A DNA stretch of 64,000 nucleotides, taken from positions 1 to 64,000 of the forward strand of contig CAVUVH010000008.1 of assembly GCA_963744735.1 (NCBI GenBank), given 5' to 3'. How positions within the stretch are numbered: the stretch's first letter is position 1; each line of letters opens with the position of its first letter. This DNA is from RPQJ01 sp963744735. Its GTDB lineage: Bacteria > Pseudomonadota > Gammaproteobacteria > Steroidobacterales > Steroidobacteraceae. Made by a program: the position numbers and the translations under genes. Positions 37,008-45,585 of this stretch are shown here, in pieces. The notes under the pieces are model-generated. The model worked only from the letters and a program-made list of their open reading frames with translations, was not told the DNA's origin and searched no databases.

Positions 37008-39596
37008 ATGACCACTCACACCGAATCGCACTGGGTCGTCCTGAAGTTTGGCGGCACCAGCGTATCGAGCGTCAGCAACTGGAAGAACGTTGCGGGTGTG
37101 GTCCGTGCGCGCCTGGCCGAAGGCCTGCGTCCGCTGATCGTGCACTCGGCCCTGTCCGGCATCACCGACCGTCTCGAGCAGCTGCTGGCCAAGGCACTGA
37201 CCGGCGAATGGGAGCCGGTGATGGACCAGATCGAGCGACGCCACCTCGACCTGGCGCGCGACCTCGGCCTGCACGTCGAAGCCGAGCTCGATCGACATTT
37301 CACCGAGCTGCGCCGCAGCGCCGAGGGCATCCACCTGATCGGCGAGGTCAGCGATCGCCTGCGCGCCCGGGTCATGGCCAACGGCGAATTGATGGCGACG
37401 CGGATCGGTGCTGCGTTCCTGCAGGCCGAAGGCATCGACACGCAATGGGTCGACGCCCGCACGCTGCTGCACGCGGAAGAGCGCCCCAACGCGACCGAGC
37501 GCGCCAGTTACCTCTCGGCCACCTGCAGTTTCGAGCCTGACGCCGGGCTGCAGCAGCGGCTGGCCGACGTCGGCAAGGTGCTCATCACGCAGGGCTTCAT
37601 TGCCAGCGACGAGAAGGGCGACACGGTGCTGCTGGGTCGCGGCGGATCGGACACGTCGGGCAGCTATTTCGCGGCCAGGCTCGCGGCCCGCCGGCTCGAG
37701 ATCTGGACCGACGTGCCGGGCATGTTCACCTCCAACCCGCGCTCGGTGTCGAATGCCCGCCTGCTGAAGTCGCTCGACTACGACGAGGCGCAGGAGATCG
37801 CGAGCAGCGGCGCCAAGGTGCTGCATCCGCGCTGCATCCTGCCGGTCAAGCAGTACTCGATCCCGCTGACCGTCCATGCCACGCAGATGCCCGAGCTCGC
37901 AGGCACGGTGGTCACCGCCAGGGGCGGCGACGGCGGGGCGCGCGTCAAGGCGGTCTGCATCAAGAAGGGCATCACGCTGCTGTCGCTGGAAACGCTGGGC
38001 ATGTGGCACCAGGTGGGTTTCCTGGCCGACGCGTTCGCGGTGTTCAAGGATCACGGCGTGTCGGTCGACCTCGTCTCCACCTCGGAGACCAGCGTCACGG
38101 TCTCGCTGGACCCGGCCGCCAACTCGCTCGACGGCCGCGCGCTCGAGGCGCTGGTGGCCGCGCTGTCGAAGCTGTGCCGCGTCGAGGTGATCGGGCCCTG
38201 CGCGGCCGTCAGCCTGGTCGGCCGCAGCATCCGCGCCACGCTGCACCGCCTGGGCGATGCGCTGGAGCTGTTCGAGGAACAGCGCATCTACCTGGTCACG
38301 CAGGCGGCCAACGACCTCAACATCACCTTCGTGGTCGACGAGGAGCAGGGCGACCGTCTCGTGCGCCGGCTGCACGACGTGATCGTCTGGAACGCGCCGT
38401 CGGACCACGTGCTCGGCCCGACCTGGGAGCAGATCCATGGCCTCGGACCGGTGATTCCCGCCGGCGGGCCGCCCTGGTGGCAGGACCGGCGCGAGGAACT
38501 GCAGCGCATCGCGCGCGAGCACGGCAGCGCCTATGTCTACGACCGGGCGACGATGGAGCTGGCGGCCCGGCAGCTGCAGGGCATCAAGGGCGTCGACCGC
38601 ATCTTCTACGCGATCAAGGCCAACCCGCACGCCGAGCTGCTGCGCGCCTACGCGGCGCTCGGGCTGTCGTTCGAGTGCGTGTCGCAGGGCGAATGCGAGC
38701 ACGTGCTGCGGGTCGTGCCGGGCATCTCGCCCGACAAGATACTGTTCACGCCCAATTTCGCGCCGCGCAGCGAATACGAGTGGGCGCTCGCCGCCGGCGT
38801 GCACCTGACCATCGACAATCTCTACGCGCTGCGCGAATGGGGCGAGCTGTTCCGCGGCCGCGACGTGCTGCTGCGCATCGACACGGGTTTCGGCCGCGGT
38901 CACCACGACCACGTGCGCACGGCCGGCGTGCACTCCAAGTTCGGCGTGCCGCTGTTCGAGATCGACGAAGCCGAGCGCCTGGTGCGGAAAGTCGGCGCGC
39001 GGGTGGTGGCGCTGCACGCGCACACCGGCAGCGGCGTGTTCGACGTGCGCAACTGGAAGGAAGTCGGCCAGGTGCTGGGCAGCCTGACGCAGCGATTCCC
39101 GGAGGCGACGGCGATCGACCTGGGCGGCGGGCTCGGCGTGCCGGAAAAGCCCGGCCAGGTGCCGGTCGACCTGGCGGCGCTGCAGGCGGTCATCGACGAG
39201 ATCAAGGCGCAGTGGCCGCGGCTCCAGCTGTGGCTCGAACCGGGACGCTTCCTGGTCGCGCAGGGCGGCGTGCTGGTGGTCGAGGTGACGCAGCTGAAGG
39301 GCAAGGGCGCCGTGCAGTACGTCGGCATCGCCACGGGCATGAACTCACTGATCCGCCCGGCCCTGTACGGCTCGCATCACGAGATCGTGAACCTGACGCG
39401 CTTCGGCGAGCCGGGCACCGACGTGTACAACATCGTGGGGCCGATCTGCGAATCGGCCGATTATCTCGGTCACGAGCGGCTGCTGCCGCAGACGCGGGAA
39501 GGCGATGTGCTGCTGATCGCCAACGCGGGCGCCTATGGCCACGCCATGAGCTCCCACTACAACCTGCGCGATCCGGCGCCGGAAGTGATCGTCTGA
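37008..39596 (+). CDS. lysAC: bifunctional aspartate kinase / diaminopimelate decarboxylase
   Basis: Intact fusion of 862 residues joining the first and last enzymes of lysine biosynthesis. Residues 1 to about 480: aspartate kinase with VLKFGGTSVSSV, ANGELMATRI, LGRGGSDTSGSYFA, WTDVPGMFTSNPR and two ACT-type regulatory segments (GITLLSLETLGMW; SVTVSLD). From about residue 500: PLP-dependent decarboxylase with FYAIKANPHAELLR (PLP Lys), FGRGHHDHVRT, LHAHTGSGVFD, DLGGGLGVPEKPG, LEPGRFLVA, ICESADYLG and GAYGHAMSSHYN. This architecture is known from Xanthomonadaceae. ATG 37008 is chosen over GTG 36990. The asd gene follows 30 bases downstream. Lysine feedback through the ACT segments is likely. 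Confidence 0.95.
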   Translation: MTTHTESHWVVLKFGGTSVSSVSNWKNVAGVVRARLAEGLRPLIVHSALSGITDRLEQLLAKALTGEWEPVMDQIERRHLDLARDLGLHVEAELDRHFTELRRSAEGIHLIGEVSDRLRARVMANGELMATRIGAAFLQAEGIDTQWVDARTLLHAEERPNATERASYLSATCSFEPDAGLQQRLADVGKVLITQGFIASDEKGDTVLLGRGGSDTSGSYFAARLAARRLEIWTDVPGMFTSNPRSVSNARLLKSLDYDEAQEIASSGAKVLHPRCILPVKQYSIPLTVHATQMPELAGTVVTARGGDGGARVKAVCIKKGITLLSLETLGMWHQVGFLADAFAVFKDHGVSVDLVSTSETSVTVSLDPAANSLDGRALEALVAALSKLCRVEVIGPCAAVSLVGRSIRATLHRLGDALELFEEQRIYLVTQAANDLNITFVVDEEQGDRLVRRLHDVIVWNAPSDHVLGPTWEQIHGLGPVIPAGGPPWWQDRREELQRIAREHGSAYVYDRATMELAARQLQGIKGVDRIFYAIKANPHAELLRAYAALGLSFECVSQGECEHVLRVVPGISPDKILFTPNFAPRSEYEWALAAGVHLTIDNLYALREWGELFRGRDVLLRIDTGFGRGHHDHVRTAGVHSKFGVPLFEIDEAERLVRKVGARVVALHAHTGSGVFDVRNWKEVGQVLGSLTQRFPEATAIDLGGGLGVPEKPGQVPVDLAALQAVIDEIKAQWPRLQLWLEPGRFLVAQGGVLVVEVTQLKGKGAVQYVGIATGMNSLIRPALYGSHHEIVNLTRFGEPGTDVYNIVGPICESADYLGHERLLPQTREGDVLLIANAGAYGHAMSSHYNLRDPAPEVIV

Positions 39597-39626
39597 GGGG
39601 CTGCGGACTGCAGCCGGGGTGACCAC

Positions 39627-40748
39627 GTGAAGACTGCAATCGTCGGCTGGCGTGGAATGGTGGGGTCGGTGCTGCTGCAGCGCATGGCGGCCGAGCGCGA
39701 CTTCGATCACGTGGAACCCGTGTTCTTCAGCACCTCGCAGGCCGGCGGCGCTGCGCCGGTGGTGGGCGGCCACCGCGCGGGGCCGCTGCAGGACGCGGGC
39801 GACCTGGCGGCGCTTGCGCGCTGCGAGGTGATCGTCACCTGCCAGGGCGGTGACTACACCAGCGACGTGCACCCGCGGCTGCGTGCGGCCGGGTGGCAGG
39901 GGTACTGGATCGACGCGGCGTCCACGCTGCGCATGCGCGACGACGCGGTCATCATCCTCGACCCGGTCAATCGCGAGGTCATCGACCGGGCGCTGCAGGC
40001 CGGCGTGCGCGACTATGTCGGCGGCAACTGCACGGTGTCGTTGATGATGATGGCGCTGGGCGGCCTGTTCCGCGCCGACCTGGTCGAATGGATCACCTCG
40101 ATGACCTACCAGGCCGCCTCCGGCGCCGGCGCGCAGAACATGCGCGAGCTGGTGGCGCAGATGGGCAGCCTGCACGCCGCCGCCGCGCCGCTGCTCGGCG
40201 ATCCCGCGAGCGCCATCCTCGACCTCGATCGAGTCGTGACCGAACGCCTGCGCTCGCCCGAGTTGCCGCAGTCGAACTTCGGCGCCGCGCTGGCCGGCAG
40301 CCTGATCCCGTGGATCGACAAGGACATGGGCAACGGCGTCAGCCGCGAGGAATGGAAGGGCGGCGCCGAGACCAACAAGATCCTCGGCCGCGGTGCCGCG
40401 GAGGCGATCCCGGTGGAGGGCATCTGCGTGCGCGTCGGCGCGATGCGCTGTCACAGCCAGGCGATGACCATCAAGCTCAGGCGCGACCTGCCGCTCGCGG
40501 AGATCGAGCAGTTGATCGCCGGCGGCAATGACTGGGTCAGGCTCGTGCCGAACACGCGCGACGCCTCCATCGCCGGGCTCACGCCGGCCGTCGTCAGCGG
40601 TACGCTCGATATCCCGATCGGTCGCCTGCGCAAGCTGTCGCTCGGCGGCGAGTACATCACTGCCTTCACCGTGGGCGACCAGCTGCTGTGGGGCGCCGCC
40701 GAACCCCTGCGACGCATGCTGCGCATCCTCGCCGGGCGGCGAGGTTGA
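39627..40748 (+). CDS. asd: aspartate-semialdehyde dehydrogenase
   Basis: Intact, 373 residues. Reduces aspartyl phosphate to the semialdehyde with NADPH, the step between the two activities of the upstream fusion protein. Signatures: VGWRGMVGSVLLQRM (NADP binding), DYVGGNCTVSLMMMALGG (catalytic Cys), TYQAASGAGAQNMRE and the active-site His region VGAMRCHSQAMTIKL. Length and motifs match the Gram-negative gamma type. The downstream gene starts within its stop codon. Confidence 0.96.
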   Translation: MKTAIVGWRGMVGSVLLQRMAAERDFDHVEPVFFSTSQAGGAAPVVGGHRAGPLQDAGDLAALARCEVIVTCQGGDYTSDVHPRLRAAGWQGYWIDAASTLRMRDDAVIILDPVNREVIDRALQAGVRDYVGGNCTVSLMMMALGGLFRADLVEWITSMTYQAASGAGAQNMRELVAQMGSLHAAAAPLLGDPASAILDLDRVVTERLRSPELPQSNFGAALAGSLIPWIDKDMGNGVSREEWKGGAETNKILGRGAAEAIPVEGICVRVGAMRCHSQAMTIKLRRDLPLAEIEQLIAGGNDWVRLVPNTRDASIAGLTPAVVSGTLDIPIGRLRKLSLGGEYITAFTVGDQLLWGAAEPLRRMLRILAGRRG

Positions 40749-41128
40749 GCGCGCCACCCGTGGCGCCACCGGCCAGCACCGCAACGCTCGAAGAGCTGGC
40801 GGCGAGACTGGCGGAGTTTGCACGCGAGCGCGACTGGGACCAGTTCCATTCGCCGAAGAACCTGGCCATGGCGCTGGCCGGCGAGGTCGGCGAACTGCTC
40901 GAGCATTTCCAGTGGCTGAGCGAGGAGCAGAGCCGCGGGCTGGACCCTGCGACACGCGAAGCGGTCGCACTCGAGCTGGCCGACGTGCTGCTGTACCTGG
41001 TGCGCCTGTCCGACCAGCTCGGCATCGACCTCACGGCCGCAGCCCTGCGCAAGATCGCGCTGAATGCCGAGAAATACCCGGTGGGGCAGTTCCGTGGCAG
41101 CGCGCGAAAGTACGACGCCCCGGGCTGA
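40745..41128 (+). CDS. MazG-like nucleotide pyrophosphohydrolase
   Basis: About 127 residues. Key motif GEVGELLEHFQWLSEEQ (ExxE helix) and ELADVLLYLVRLSDQL (ExxD), which coordinate magnesium in the MazG/dCTPase fold; HSPKNLAMALAGE precedes it. Probably removes pyrophosphate from non-canonical or excess nucleotides such as dCTP. TTG 40745 overlaps the asd stop as TTGA; GTG 40760 is an alternative start. Intact. Confidence 0.85.
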   Translation: MSAPPVAPPASTATLEELAARLAEFARERDWDQFHSPKNLAMALAGEVGELLEHFQWLSEEQSRGLDPATREAVALELADVLLYLVRLSDQLGIDLTAAALRKIALNAEKYPVGQFRGSARKYDAPG

Positions 41129-41146
41129 GGGCACGCGCGCGCTGGC

Positions 41147-41171
41147 AACCTCTCCCGCCGGCGGCGGGAGA
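41147..41171. repeat. REP-like palindrome / terminator
   Basis: Perfect 11-base stem CCTCTCCCGCC/GGCGGGAGAGG with loop GGC, located between the convergent MazG-like and DUF3597 genes. It shares its core with the element at 257-336. No T-run follows, so it is more likely an extragenic palindrome than a classical terminator. Confidence 0.6.
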
Positions 41172-41184
41172 GGTCGCCTGAGCA

Positions 41185-41598
41185 TCAGTCGAGCAGTTCC
41201 TGCGGCACCGTGCCGCCATTGGCCGCGATTTCGCGCAGCACCTGCTTGTGCAGCCACATGTTCATCTTGGCCGAATCGTGCATCAGGTCGGCCGGGCAGC
41301 CGAGCTCGGTCGCCAGTTCCTTGCGTTCGGCCAGGCTGCTGTCCATGCCCAGCAGCTTCATCAGGTCGACGATGGACGTCCGCCAGTTGAGCTTCTGCGG
41401 GTTGTCGGCGGCCATCTGCTCGAGCATCGCCGCCACGTCGACGGCCGCCATGGGTACCGGCGGGGGAGGTGCGACAGGGGCGGCGGGCACAGGCGCGGGT
41501 GCAACGGCCACCGGAGGCGGCGCGGCCTGTGTCATGGCCGGAGGGGGTGCTTTTTTCTTCAGGCCCAGCTTTTCGAGGATCGTTCCAAACAGGCTCAT
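41185..41598 (-). CDS. DUF3597 family protein
   Basis: Intact, 137 residues: N-terminus MSLFGTILEKLGLKKKAPP, a Pro/Ala-rich linker (about residues 17-52), then a conserved helical domain with VDVAAMLEQMAADNPQKLNW, RTSIVDLMKLLGMDSSLAER and DSAKMNMWLHKQVLREIA. This matches the DUF3597 pattern. Function unknown; the length and linker suggest a soluble two-part protein. Confidence 0.85.
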   Translation of the reverse strand: MSLFGTILEKLGLKKKAPPPAMTQAAPPPVAVAPAPVPAAPVAPPPPVPMAAVDVAAMLEQMAADNPQKLNWRTSIVDLMKLLGMDSSLAERKELATELGCPADLMHDSAKMNMWLHKQVLREIAANGGTVPQELLD

Positions 41599-41687
41599 GG
41601 CGTGTCCTTATGAGTCGAGGTGGGGGAATATGGCTGCCACTCCACCCCTGCAGCCGCCATTCGCCATTTTAACCCGATGACCCCTCG

Positions 41688-42890
41688 ATGGTTGTAAGAG
41701 TCAGCTGGCAGGCGATGCTGCCGCGCACCGTCATCGTGCTCGGCCTGGTCTCGCTGCTGAACGACGCCTCGAGCGAGATGATCACGCCGCTGCTGCCCAT
41801 ATTCCTGACGGCAACGCTGGGCGCGGGTCCGGCCATCGTCGGCCTGATCGAAGGCCTGGCCGAGGCGACCGCCAGCGTGCTGAAGCTGGTCTCTGGCCGG
41901 CTGGCCGACCGTGGCGTCGATCCCAAGCGGCTGGTGCTCGGCGGTTACGCCCTGTCCAATGCGACCCGGCCGCTGCTCGGGCTCGCGACGGCCTGGAGCG
42001 CGGTGATCGTGCTGCGCTTCCTCGATCGCGTCGGCAAGGGCCTGCGCACTGCGCCACGCGATGCGTTGATCGCCGGCGCCGTGCCCGCCACCCGCCGCGG
42101 CCGTGCCTTCGGCTTTCACCGCTCGATGGATCACGCCGGCGCGGTGCTCGGGCCGCTTGCGGCATTCGCGCTGTTGTCGTCGCAGGTCGAACTGCGCCAC
42201 GTGTTCATGTGGTCGGTCGTGCCCGGTCTGCTGGTGCTGTTGCTGCTCGCCTTCGGCGTGCCGGCGCGGCAGCCGTTCGAGGCGCCGCCGCGCACGCGGT
42301 TTGCCTGGGGGGCGCTGCATGGTCGCCTGCGGGCGATGATCGTGGTTGCCGGCTGGCTCGCCCTGGCCAGCGTGCCCGAGGTGTTCGTCGTGCTGTGGGC
42401 GACGCAGTCCGGCATGGCGGTGCACTGGGTGCCGCTCGTCTGGGCGGCCGCCAGCCTGGCCAAGATGCTGATCGCGCTGCCGGCCGGCATCGTCGCCGAC
42501 CGGTTTGGCCGCCTGCGCGTGCTGTTCGTCGGCTGGACGCTGCGCGTCGCCGTGCTGCTGCTGCTGGCCTGGGCGAGCGCTCCGGCGGCCTGGGAGGTGT
42601 GGCTGCTGTTCATCGGCTACGCCGCGACGCTGGCCGTGACCGAGCCGGCCGAACGATCACTGATCGGTGACCACGCCGCCCTGCACGAGCGCGGCACGGC
42701 GTACGGCCTGTATCACCTTGCGAGCGGGCTGCTGGTGCTGCCGGGCGCCGTGATCTTCGGCGCGCTGTGGCAGGCGGCGGGCTCAGGCGTGGCGTTTGCA
42801 ACCGCCGCCCTGGTCACGGCGGCCGGTGCAATGGCTATGGGCGTGATCGCGCGGCCTCGCGGGCCCCGTGGCGCGAAGCCAGTTCGGTGA
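41688..42890 (+). CDS. MFS transporter
   Basis: Intact, 400 residues with about twelve hydrophobic segments. The loop 2-3 region has SGRLADRGVDPKRLVLGGY, and LRFLDRVGKGLRTAPRDALI followed by RGRAFGFHRSMDHAGAVLGP is typical of a DHA-like MFS subgroup of unknown substrate. ATG or another nearby start: 41688 is ATG. Its 3' end overlaps the 3' end of convergent hisIE by 56 bp. Confidence 0.85.
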   Translation: MVVRVSWQAMLPRTVIVLGLVSLLNDASSEMITPLLPIFLTATLGAGPAIVGLIEGLAEATASVLKLVSGRLADRGVDPKRLVLGGYALSNATRPLLGLATAWSAVIVLRFLDRVGKGLRTAPRDALIAGAVPATRRGRAFGFHRSMDHAGAVLGPLAAFALLSSQVELRHVFMWSVVPGLLVLLLLAFGVPARQPFEAPPRTRFAWGALHGRLRAMIVVAGWLALASVPEVFVVLWATQSGMAVHWVPLVWAAASLAKMLIALPAGIVADRFGRLRVLFVGWTLRVAVLLLLAWASAPAAWEVWLLFIGYAATLAVTEPAERSLIGDHAALHERGTAYGLYHLASGLLVLPGAVIFGALWQAAGSGVAFATAALVTAAGAMAMGVIARPRGPRGAKPVR

Positions 42891-43482
42891 CCACGTGCTC
42901 GATGCCGAGGCCGCGCGCCTTGAGCAGCACCATCAGGTGAAACAGCAGGTCGGCGCCTTCGCCGACCAGGGCCGCATCGTCGCGGGTCACTGCGGCGAGC
43001 GCCGTCTCCACGCCTTCCTCGCCGACTTTCTGCGCGATGCGGCCGATGCCGGTGGCATACAGCCGCGAGGTATAGCTGCCTTCGGGACTCTCGGCGATCC
43101 GCTGCGCGATCGTCGCCTGCAGCGTCGCCAGGAACGAAACCCGCGTGGCGAGCGGCTCCTGCGCGTCGGCGAAGCAGGTCGGGGTTCCCTTGTGGCAGGT
43201 CGGGCCGACCGGGTCGGCCAGCACCAGGATCGTGTCGCGGTCGCAGTCGGCGCTCACCTGCACCACCTGCAGCACGTGGCCCGAGGTCTCGCCCTTGGTC
43301 CAGAGCTGGTTGCGGCTGCGGCTGAAGAACGTGACGCGGCCGTCGGCAAGCGTGCGGCGCAGCGATTCGGGATTCATGTAGCCCAGCATCAGGACGCGGC
43401 CACTGCCGGCATCCTGCACGATCGCAGGCAGCAGGCCGTTGCCCTTGTCCCAGTCGAGCTGCGCGAGCGAGGTGTCAGTCAC
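42835..43482 (-). CDS. hisIE: bifunctional phosphoribosyl-AMP cyclohydrolase / phosphoribosyl-ATP pyrophosphatase
   Basis: Intact, 215 residues, catalysing steps 2 and 3 of histidine synthesis. HisI part: VLMLGYMNPESLRRTL, TFFSRSRNQLWTKGETSG, DCDRDTILVLADPVGPTCHKG (zinc Cys). HisE part: YTSRLYATGIGRIAQKVGEEG and ADLLFHLMVLL. The start GTG 43482 overlaps the hisF stop as GTGA. Last gene of the his operon. Confidence 0.96.
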   Translation of the reverse strand: MTDTSLAQLDWDKGNGLLPAIVQDAGSGRVLMLGYMNPESLRRTLADGRVTFFSRSRNQLWTKGETSGHVLQVVQVSADCDRDTILVLADPVGPTCHKGTPTCFADAQEPLATRVSFLATLQATIAQRIAESPEGSYTSRLYATGIGRIAQKVGEEGVETALAAVTRDDAALVGEGADLLFHLMVLLKARGLGIEHVVTELASRHGAREAARSRP

Positions 43483-44246
43483 GGCCGGATCTCCAGGCGT
43501 TGCTGCCGCAGGTAGGACTTGAGGTCGCCGATGGCGATGGCGCCGCTGTGAAACACGCTGGCGGCGAGCGCGCCATCGACGTCCGCCTCGGTAAATACGC
43601 TGGCGAAGTGCTCCATCGCGCCGGCGCCGCCCGAGGCGATCAGCGGCACGTGGCACGCCTTGCGCACGGCCCGCAGCTGCGGCAGATCATACCCCGCGCG
43701 CACGCCGTCGCTGGCCATGCAGTTGAGCACGATCTCGCCGGCGCCGCGGCTCTGGACTTCGGTGACCCAGTCCAGCGTGCGCCGGCGCGTGCCGCGGGTG
43801 CGGTCCGGGTCGCCCGTGAACTGGTACACCTCGAAATCGTCGCCGACGGTCTGGCTGTCGATGCCGACGACCACGCATTGCGAACCGAAGCGTCGCGCCA
43901 GCGCGTCGATCAGCGCCGGGTCGGTCAGCGCCGGGGAGTTGACCGAGATCTTCTCGGCGCCGGAATTCAGCACGTCTTCGGCCTCGGCGACGCTGCGGAT
44001 CCCGCCGGCCACGCAGAACGGGATGTCGAGCACGCGCGCCACGCGCGACACCCAGCTGCGGTCGACCGAGCGGTCCTCGGGGCTCGCGGTGATGTCGTAG
44101 AACACGAGTTCGTCGGCGCCCTCGGCGCAGTAGCGCGCCGCGAGTTCGAGGATGTCGCCCACGACCTTGTGGTCGCGGAACCGCACGCCCTTGACGACCT
44201 GCCCGTCGCGCACGTCGAGGCAGGGAATTATGCGCTTGGCAAGAAT
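43479..44246 (-). CDS. hisF: imidazole glycerol phosphate synthase cyclase subunit, unusual start
   Basis: Intact TIM barrel of 255 residues. Begins LAKRIIPCLDVRDGQVVKGV directly after the start codon, as in E. coli HisF; DELVFYDITAS, IPFCVAGGIRS, VVVGIDSQTV, GEIVLNCMASDG and LIASGGAGAMEHF follow. The codon where E. coli has ATG is ATT (44244-44246), and no ATG, GTG or TTG lies in frame for about forty codons upstream. Either ATT is used, coupled to hisA translation (19 bp overlap), or one base is miscalled. With HisH it forms the glutamine-dependent synthase. Confidence 0.94.
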   Translation of the reverse strand: MLAKRIIPCLDVRDGQVVKGVRFRDHKVVGDILELAARYCAEGADELVFYDITASPEDRSVDRSWVSRVARVLDIPFCVAGGIRSVAEAEDVLNSGAEKISVNSPALTDPALIDALARRFGSQCVVVGIDSQTVGDDFEVYQFTGDPDRTRGTRRRTLDWVTEVQSRGAGEIVLNCMASDGVRAGYDLPQLRAVRKACHVPLIASGGAGAMEHFASVFTEADVDGALAASVFHSGAIAIGDLKSYLRQQRLEIRP

Positions 44247-44971
44247 GGCGCGAGCTCCCCGGGTGGAATGCGGTTCTCGAGCAGGGCCCGGCCGCTGATG
44301 ACCGCGGCGGCCCCGGTTGCCGCGAGGGCGTGCAGGTCCGCGCCGGCGCTGACGCCGCCGGACGCCTGCCATTGCAGCGTCGGGAAGCGGCGGACCGCGG
44401 CCGCGTACAGTTCGAGATTCGGGCCGGAGAGGGCGCCATCGCGCGCGACATCGGTGCAGAGCACATGCACTGCGCCGTGCGGCAGGTACTGGTCGAGCAG
44501 GTCCCACAGGCTGGTGGTCGTCTGCGACTCCCAGCCGTGCGTCGTCAGGCGCGGCACCCCGGCTGCGTCGAGGCGCACGTCGAACGCCAGCACGATGCGG
44601 TCGGGGCCGAATTCGCGCAGCCATGACTGCACTTCGGCCGGCTGCGTCACGGCCACGCTGCCGACCACCACGCGCTGTGCGCCCAGTGCCAGCATCGCCG
44701 CCGCCACGGCACGCGTGCGGATCCCGCCGCCGACCTGCAGCTGCACGTCGGGAAACGCGCCGGCGAGGGCAGCGATCGAGGCGTGATTGCCCTGCGAGCC
44801 ATCGCGCGCGCCGTCGAGGTCGACGACGTGCACGTACCTTGCGCCCAGCGTGCGGTAGCGCTCGAGTATCGCGCGCGGATCCGTGCCATAGACGGTCTCC
44901 GCGTCGAAGCGGCCCTGCAGCAGCCGCACGCAGCGGCCGCCGCGCAGGTCGATGGCGGGGATCAGTTGCAT
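44228..44971 (-). CDS. hisA: ProFAR isomerase
   Basis: Intact, 247 residues: MQLIPAIDLRGGRCVRLLQG, HVVDLDGARDG, LQVGGGIRT, VVVGSVAV, VLCTDVARDGALSGPN and WQASGGVSA. Opens the ribose ring of ProFAR in histidine synthesis. Between hisH (1 base away) and hisF (overlapping). Confidence 0.96.
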   Translation of the reverse strand: MQLIPAIDLRGGRCVRLLQGRFDAETVYGTDPRAILERYRTLGARYVHVVDLDGARDGSQGNHASIAALAGAFPDVQLQVGGGIRTRAVAAAMLALGAQRVVVGSVAVTQPAEVQSWLREFGPDRIVLAFDVRLDAAGVPRLTTHGWESQTTTSLWDLLDQYLPHGAVHVLCTDVARDGALSGPNLELYAAAVRRFPTLQWQASGGVSAGADLHALAATGAAAVISGRALLENRIPPGELAPFLPSA

Positions 44972-44972
44972 G

Positions 44973-45569
44973 TCAGTTCAGCTCGAGGAAGCGCGCCAGC
45001 AGGGCCTGCCCGGCGCGCGAGGAGCGCTCGGGGTGGAACTGCGCGCCGTGGAAATTGCGGCCACTCACCAGCGCCGAGAACTCGCCGCCGTAGTCGGTGG
45101 TCGCCACGGTCCACGGCCCCACCGGTGCCGCGTAGCTGTGCACGAAGTACATGTACGGCTCGGCATCGGCGGCCTGCAGCAGCGGTGTCGGGGCGCAGGG
45201 CCGCACCCGGTTCCAGCCCATGTGCGGCACCGGCAGGCCGGCACGATCCGGGAAGCGCGCAACCCGGCCGGGAAGAATGCCCAGGCAGCGGGTGTCGCCT
45301 TCCTCGCTGGCATCGAACAGCAACTGCATGCCGAGGCAGATGCCCAGCACGGGCTGCGTCAGTGACGGAATGACGTCGACCAGCCCGAGCGCCGCCAGGC
45401 GGCCCATCGCATCCGCTGCGGCGCCGACACCGGGCAGGATGATGCGCGGCGCGTGACGCAGTTCGCCGGCGTCGGCGGTGAGCCGCGACGAGGCCCCGAG
45501 CCGGTCGAGTGCGAACTGCAGCGAGGCGATGTTGGCCCCGCCGTTGGCGATGATGGCGACGTCGGTCAC
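44973..45569 (-). CDS. hisH: imidazole glycerol phosphate synthase glutamine amidotransferase subunit
   Basis: Intact, 198 residues. Class I glutaminase: nucleophile in PVLGICLGMQLLF, catalytic His/Glu in FHGAQFHPERSS, and PGVGAAADAM near the oxyanion region. GTG 45569 gives VTDVAIIANGGANIASL, the family start. It passes ammonia to HisF. Confidence 0.96.
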   Translation of the reverse strand: MTDVAIIANGGANIASLQFALDRLGASSRLTADAGELRHAPRIILPGVGAAADAMGRLAALGLVDVIPSLTQPVLGICLGMQLLFDASEEGDTRCLGILPGRVARFPDRAGLPVPHMGWNRVRPCAPTPLLQAADAEPYMYFVHSYAAPVGPWTVATTDYGGEFSALVSGRNFHGAQFHPERSSRAGQALLARFLELN

Positions 45570-45585
45570 GGACTGCAGCCCCTGC

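Noticed and set aside
36318..39023. 901-codon open frame on the minus strand
   Set aside because: It lies antisense to the well-supported lysine fusion gene and phosphatase region and has the low-complexity His/Arg/Val-rich composition of a GC-rich shadow frame.
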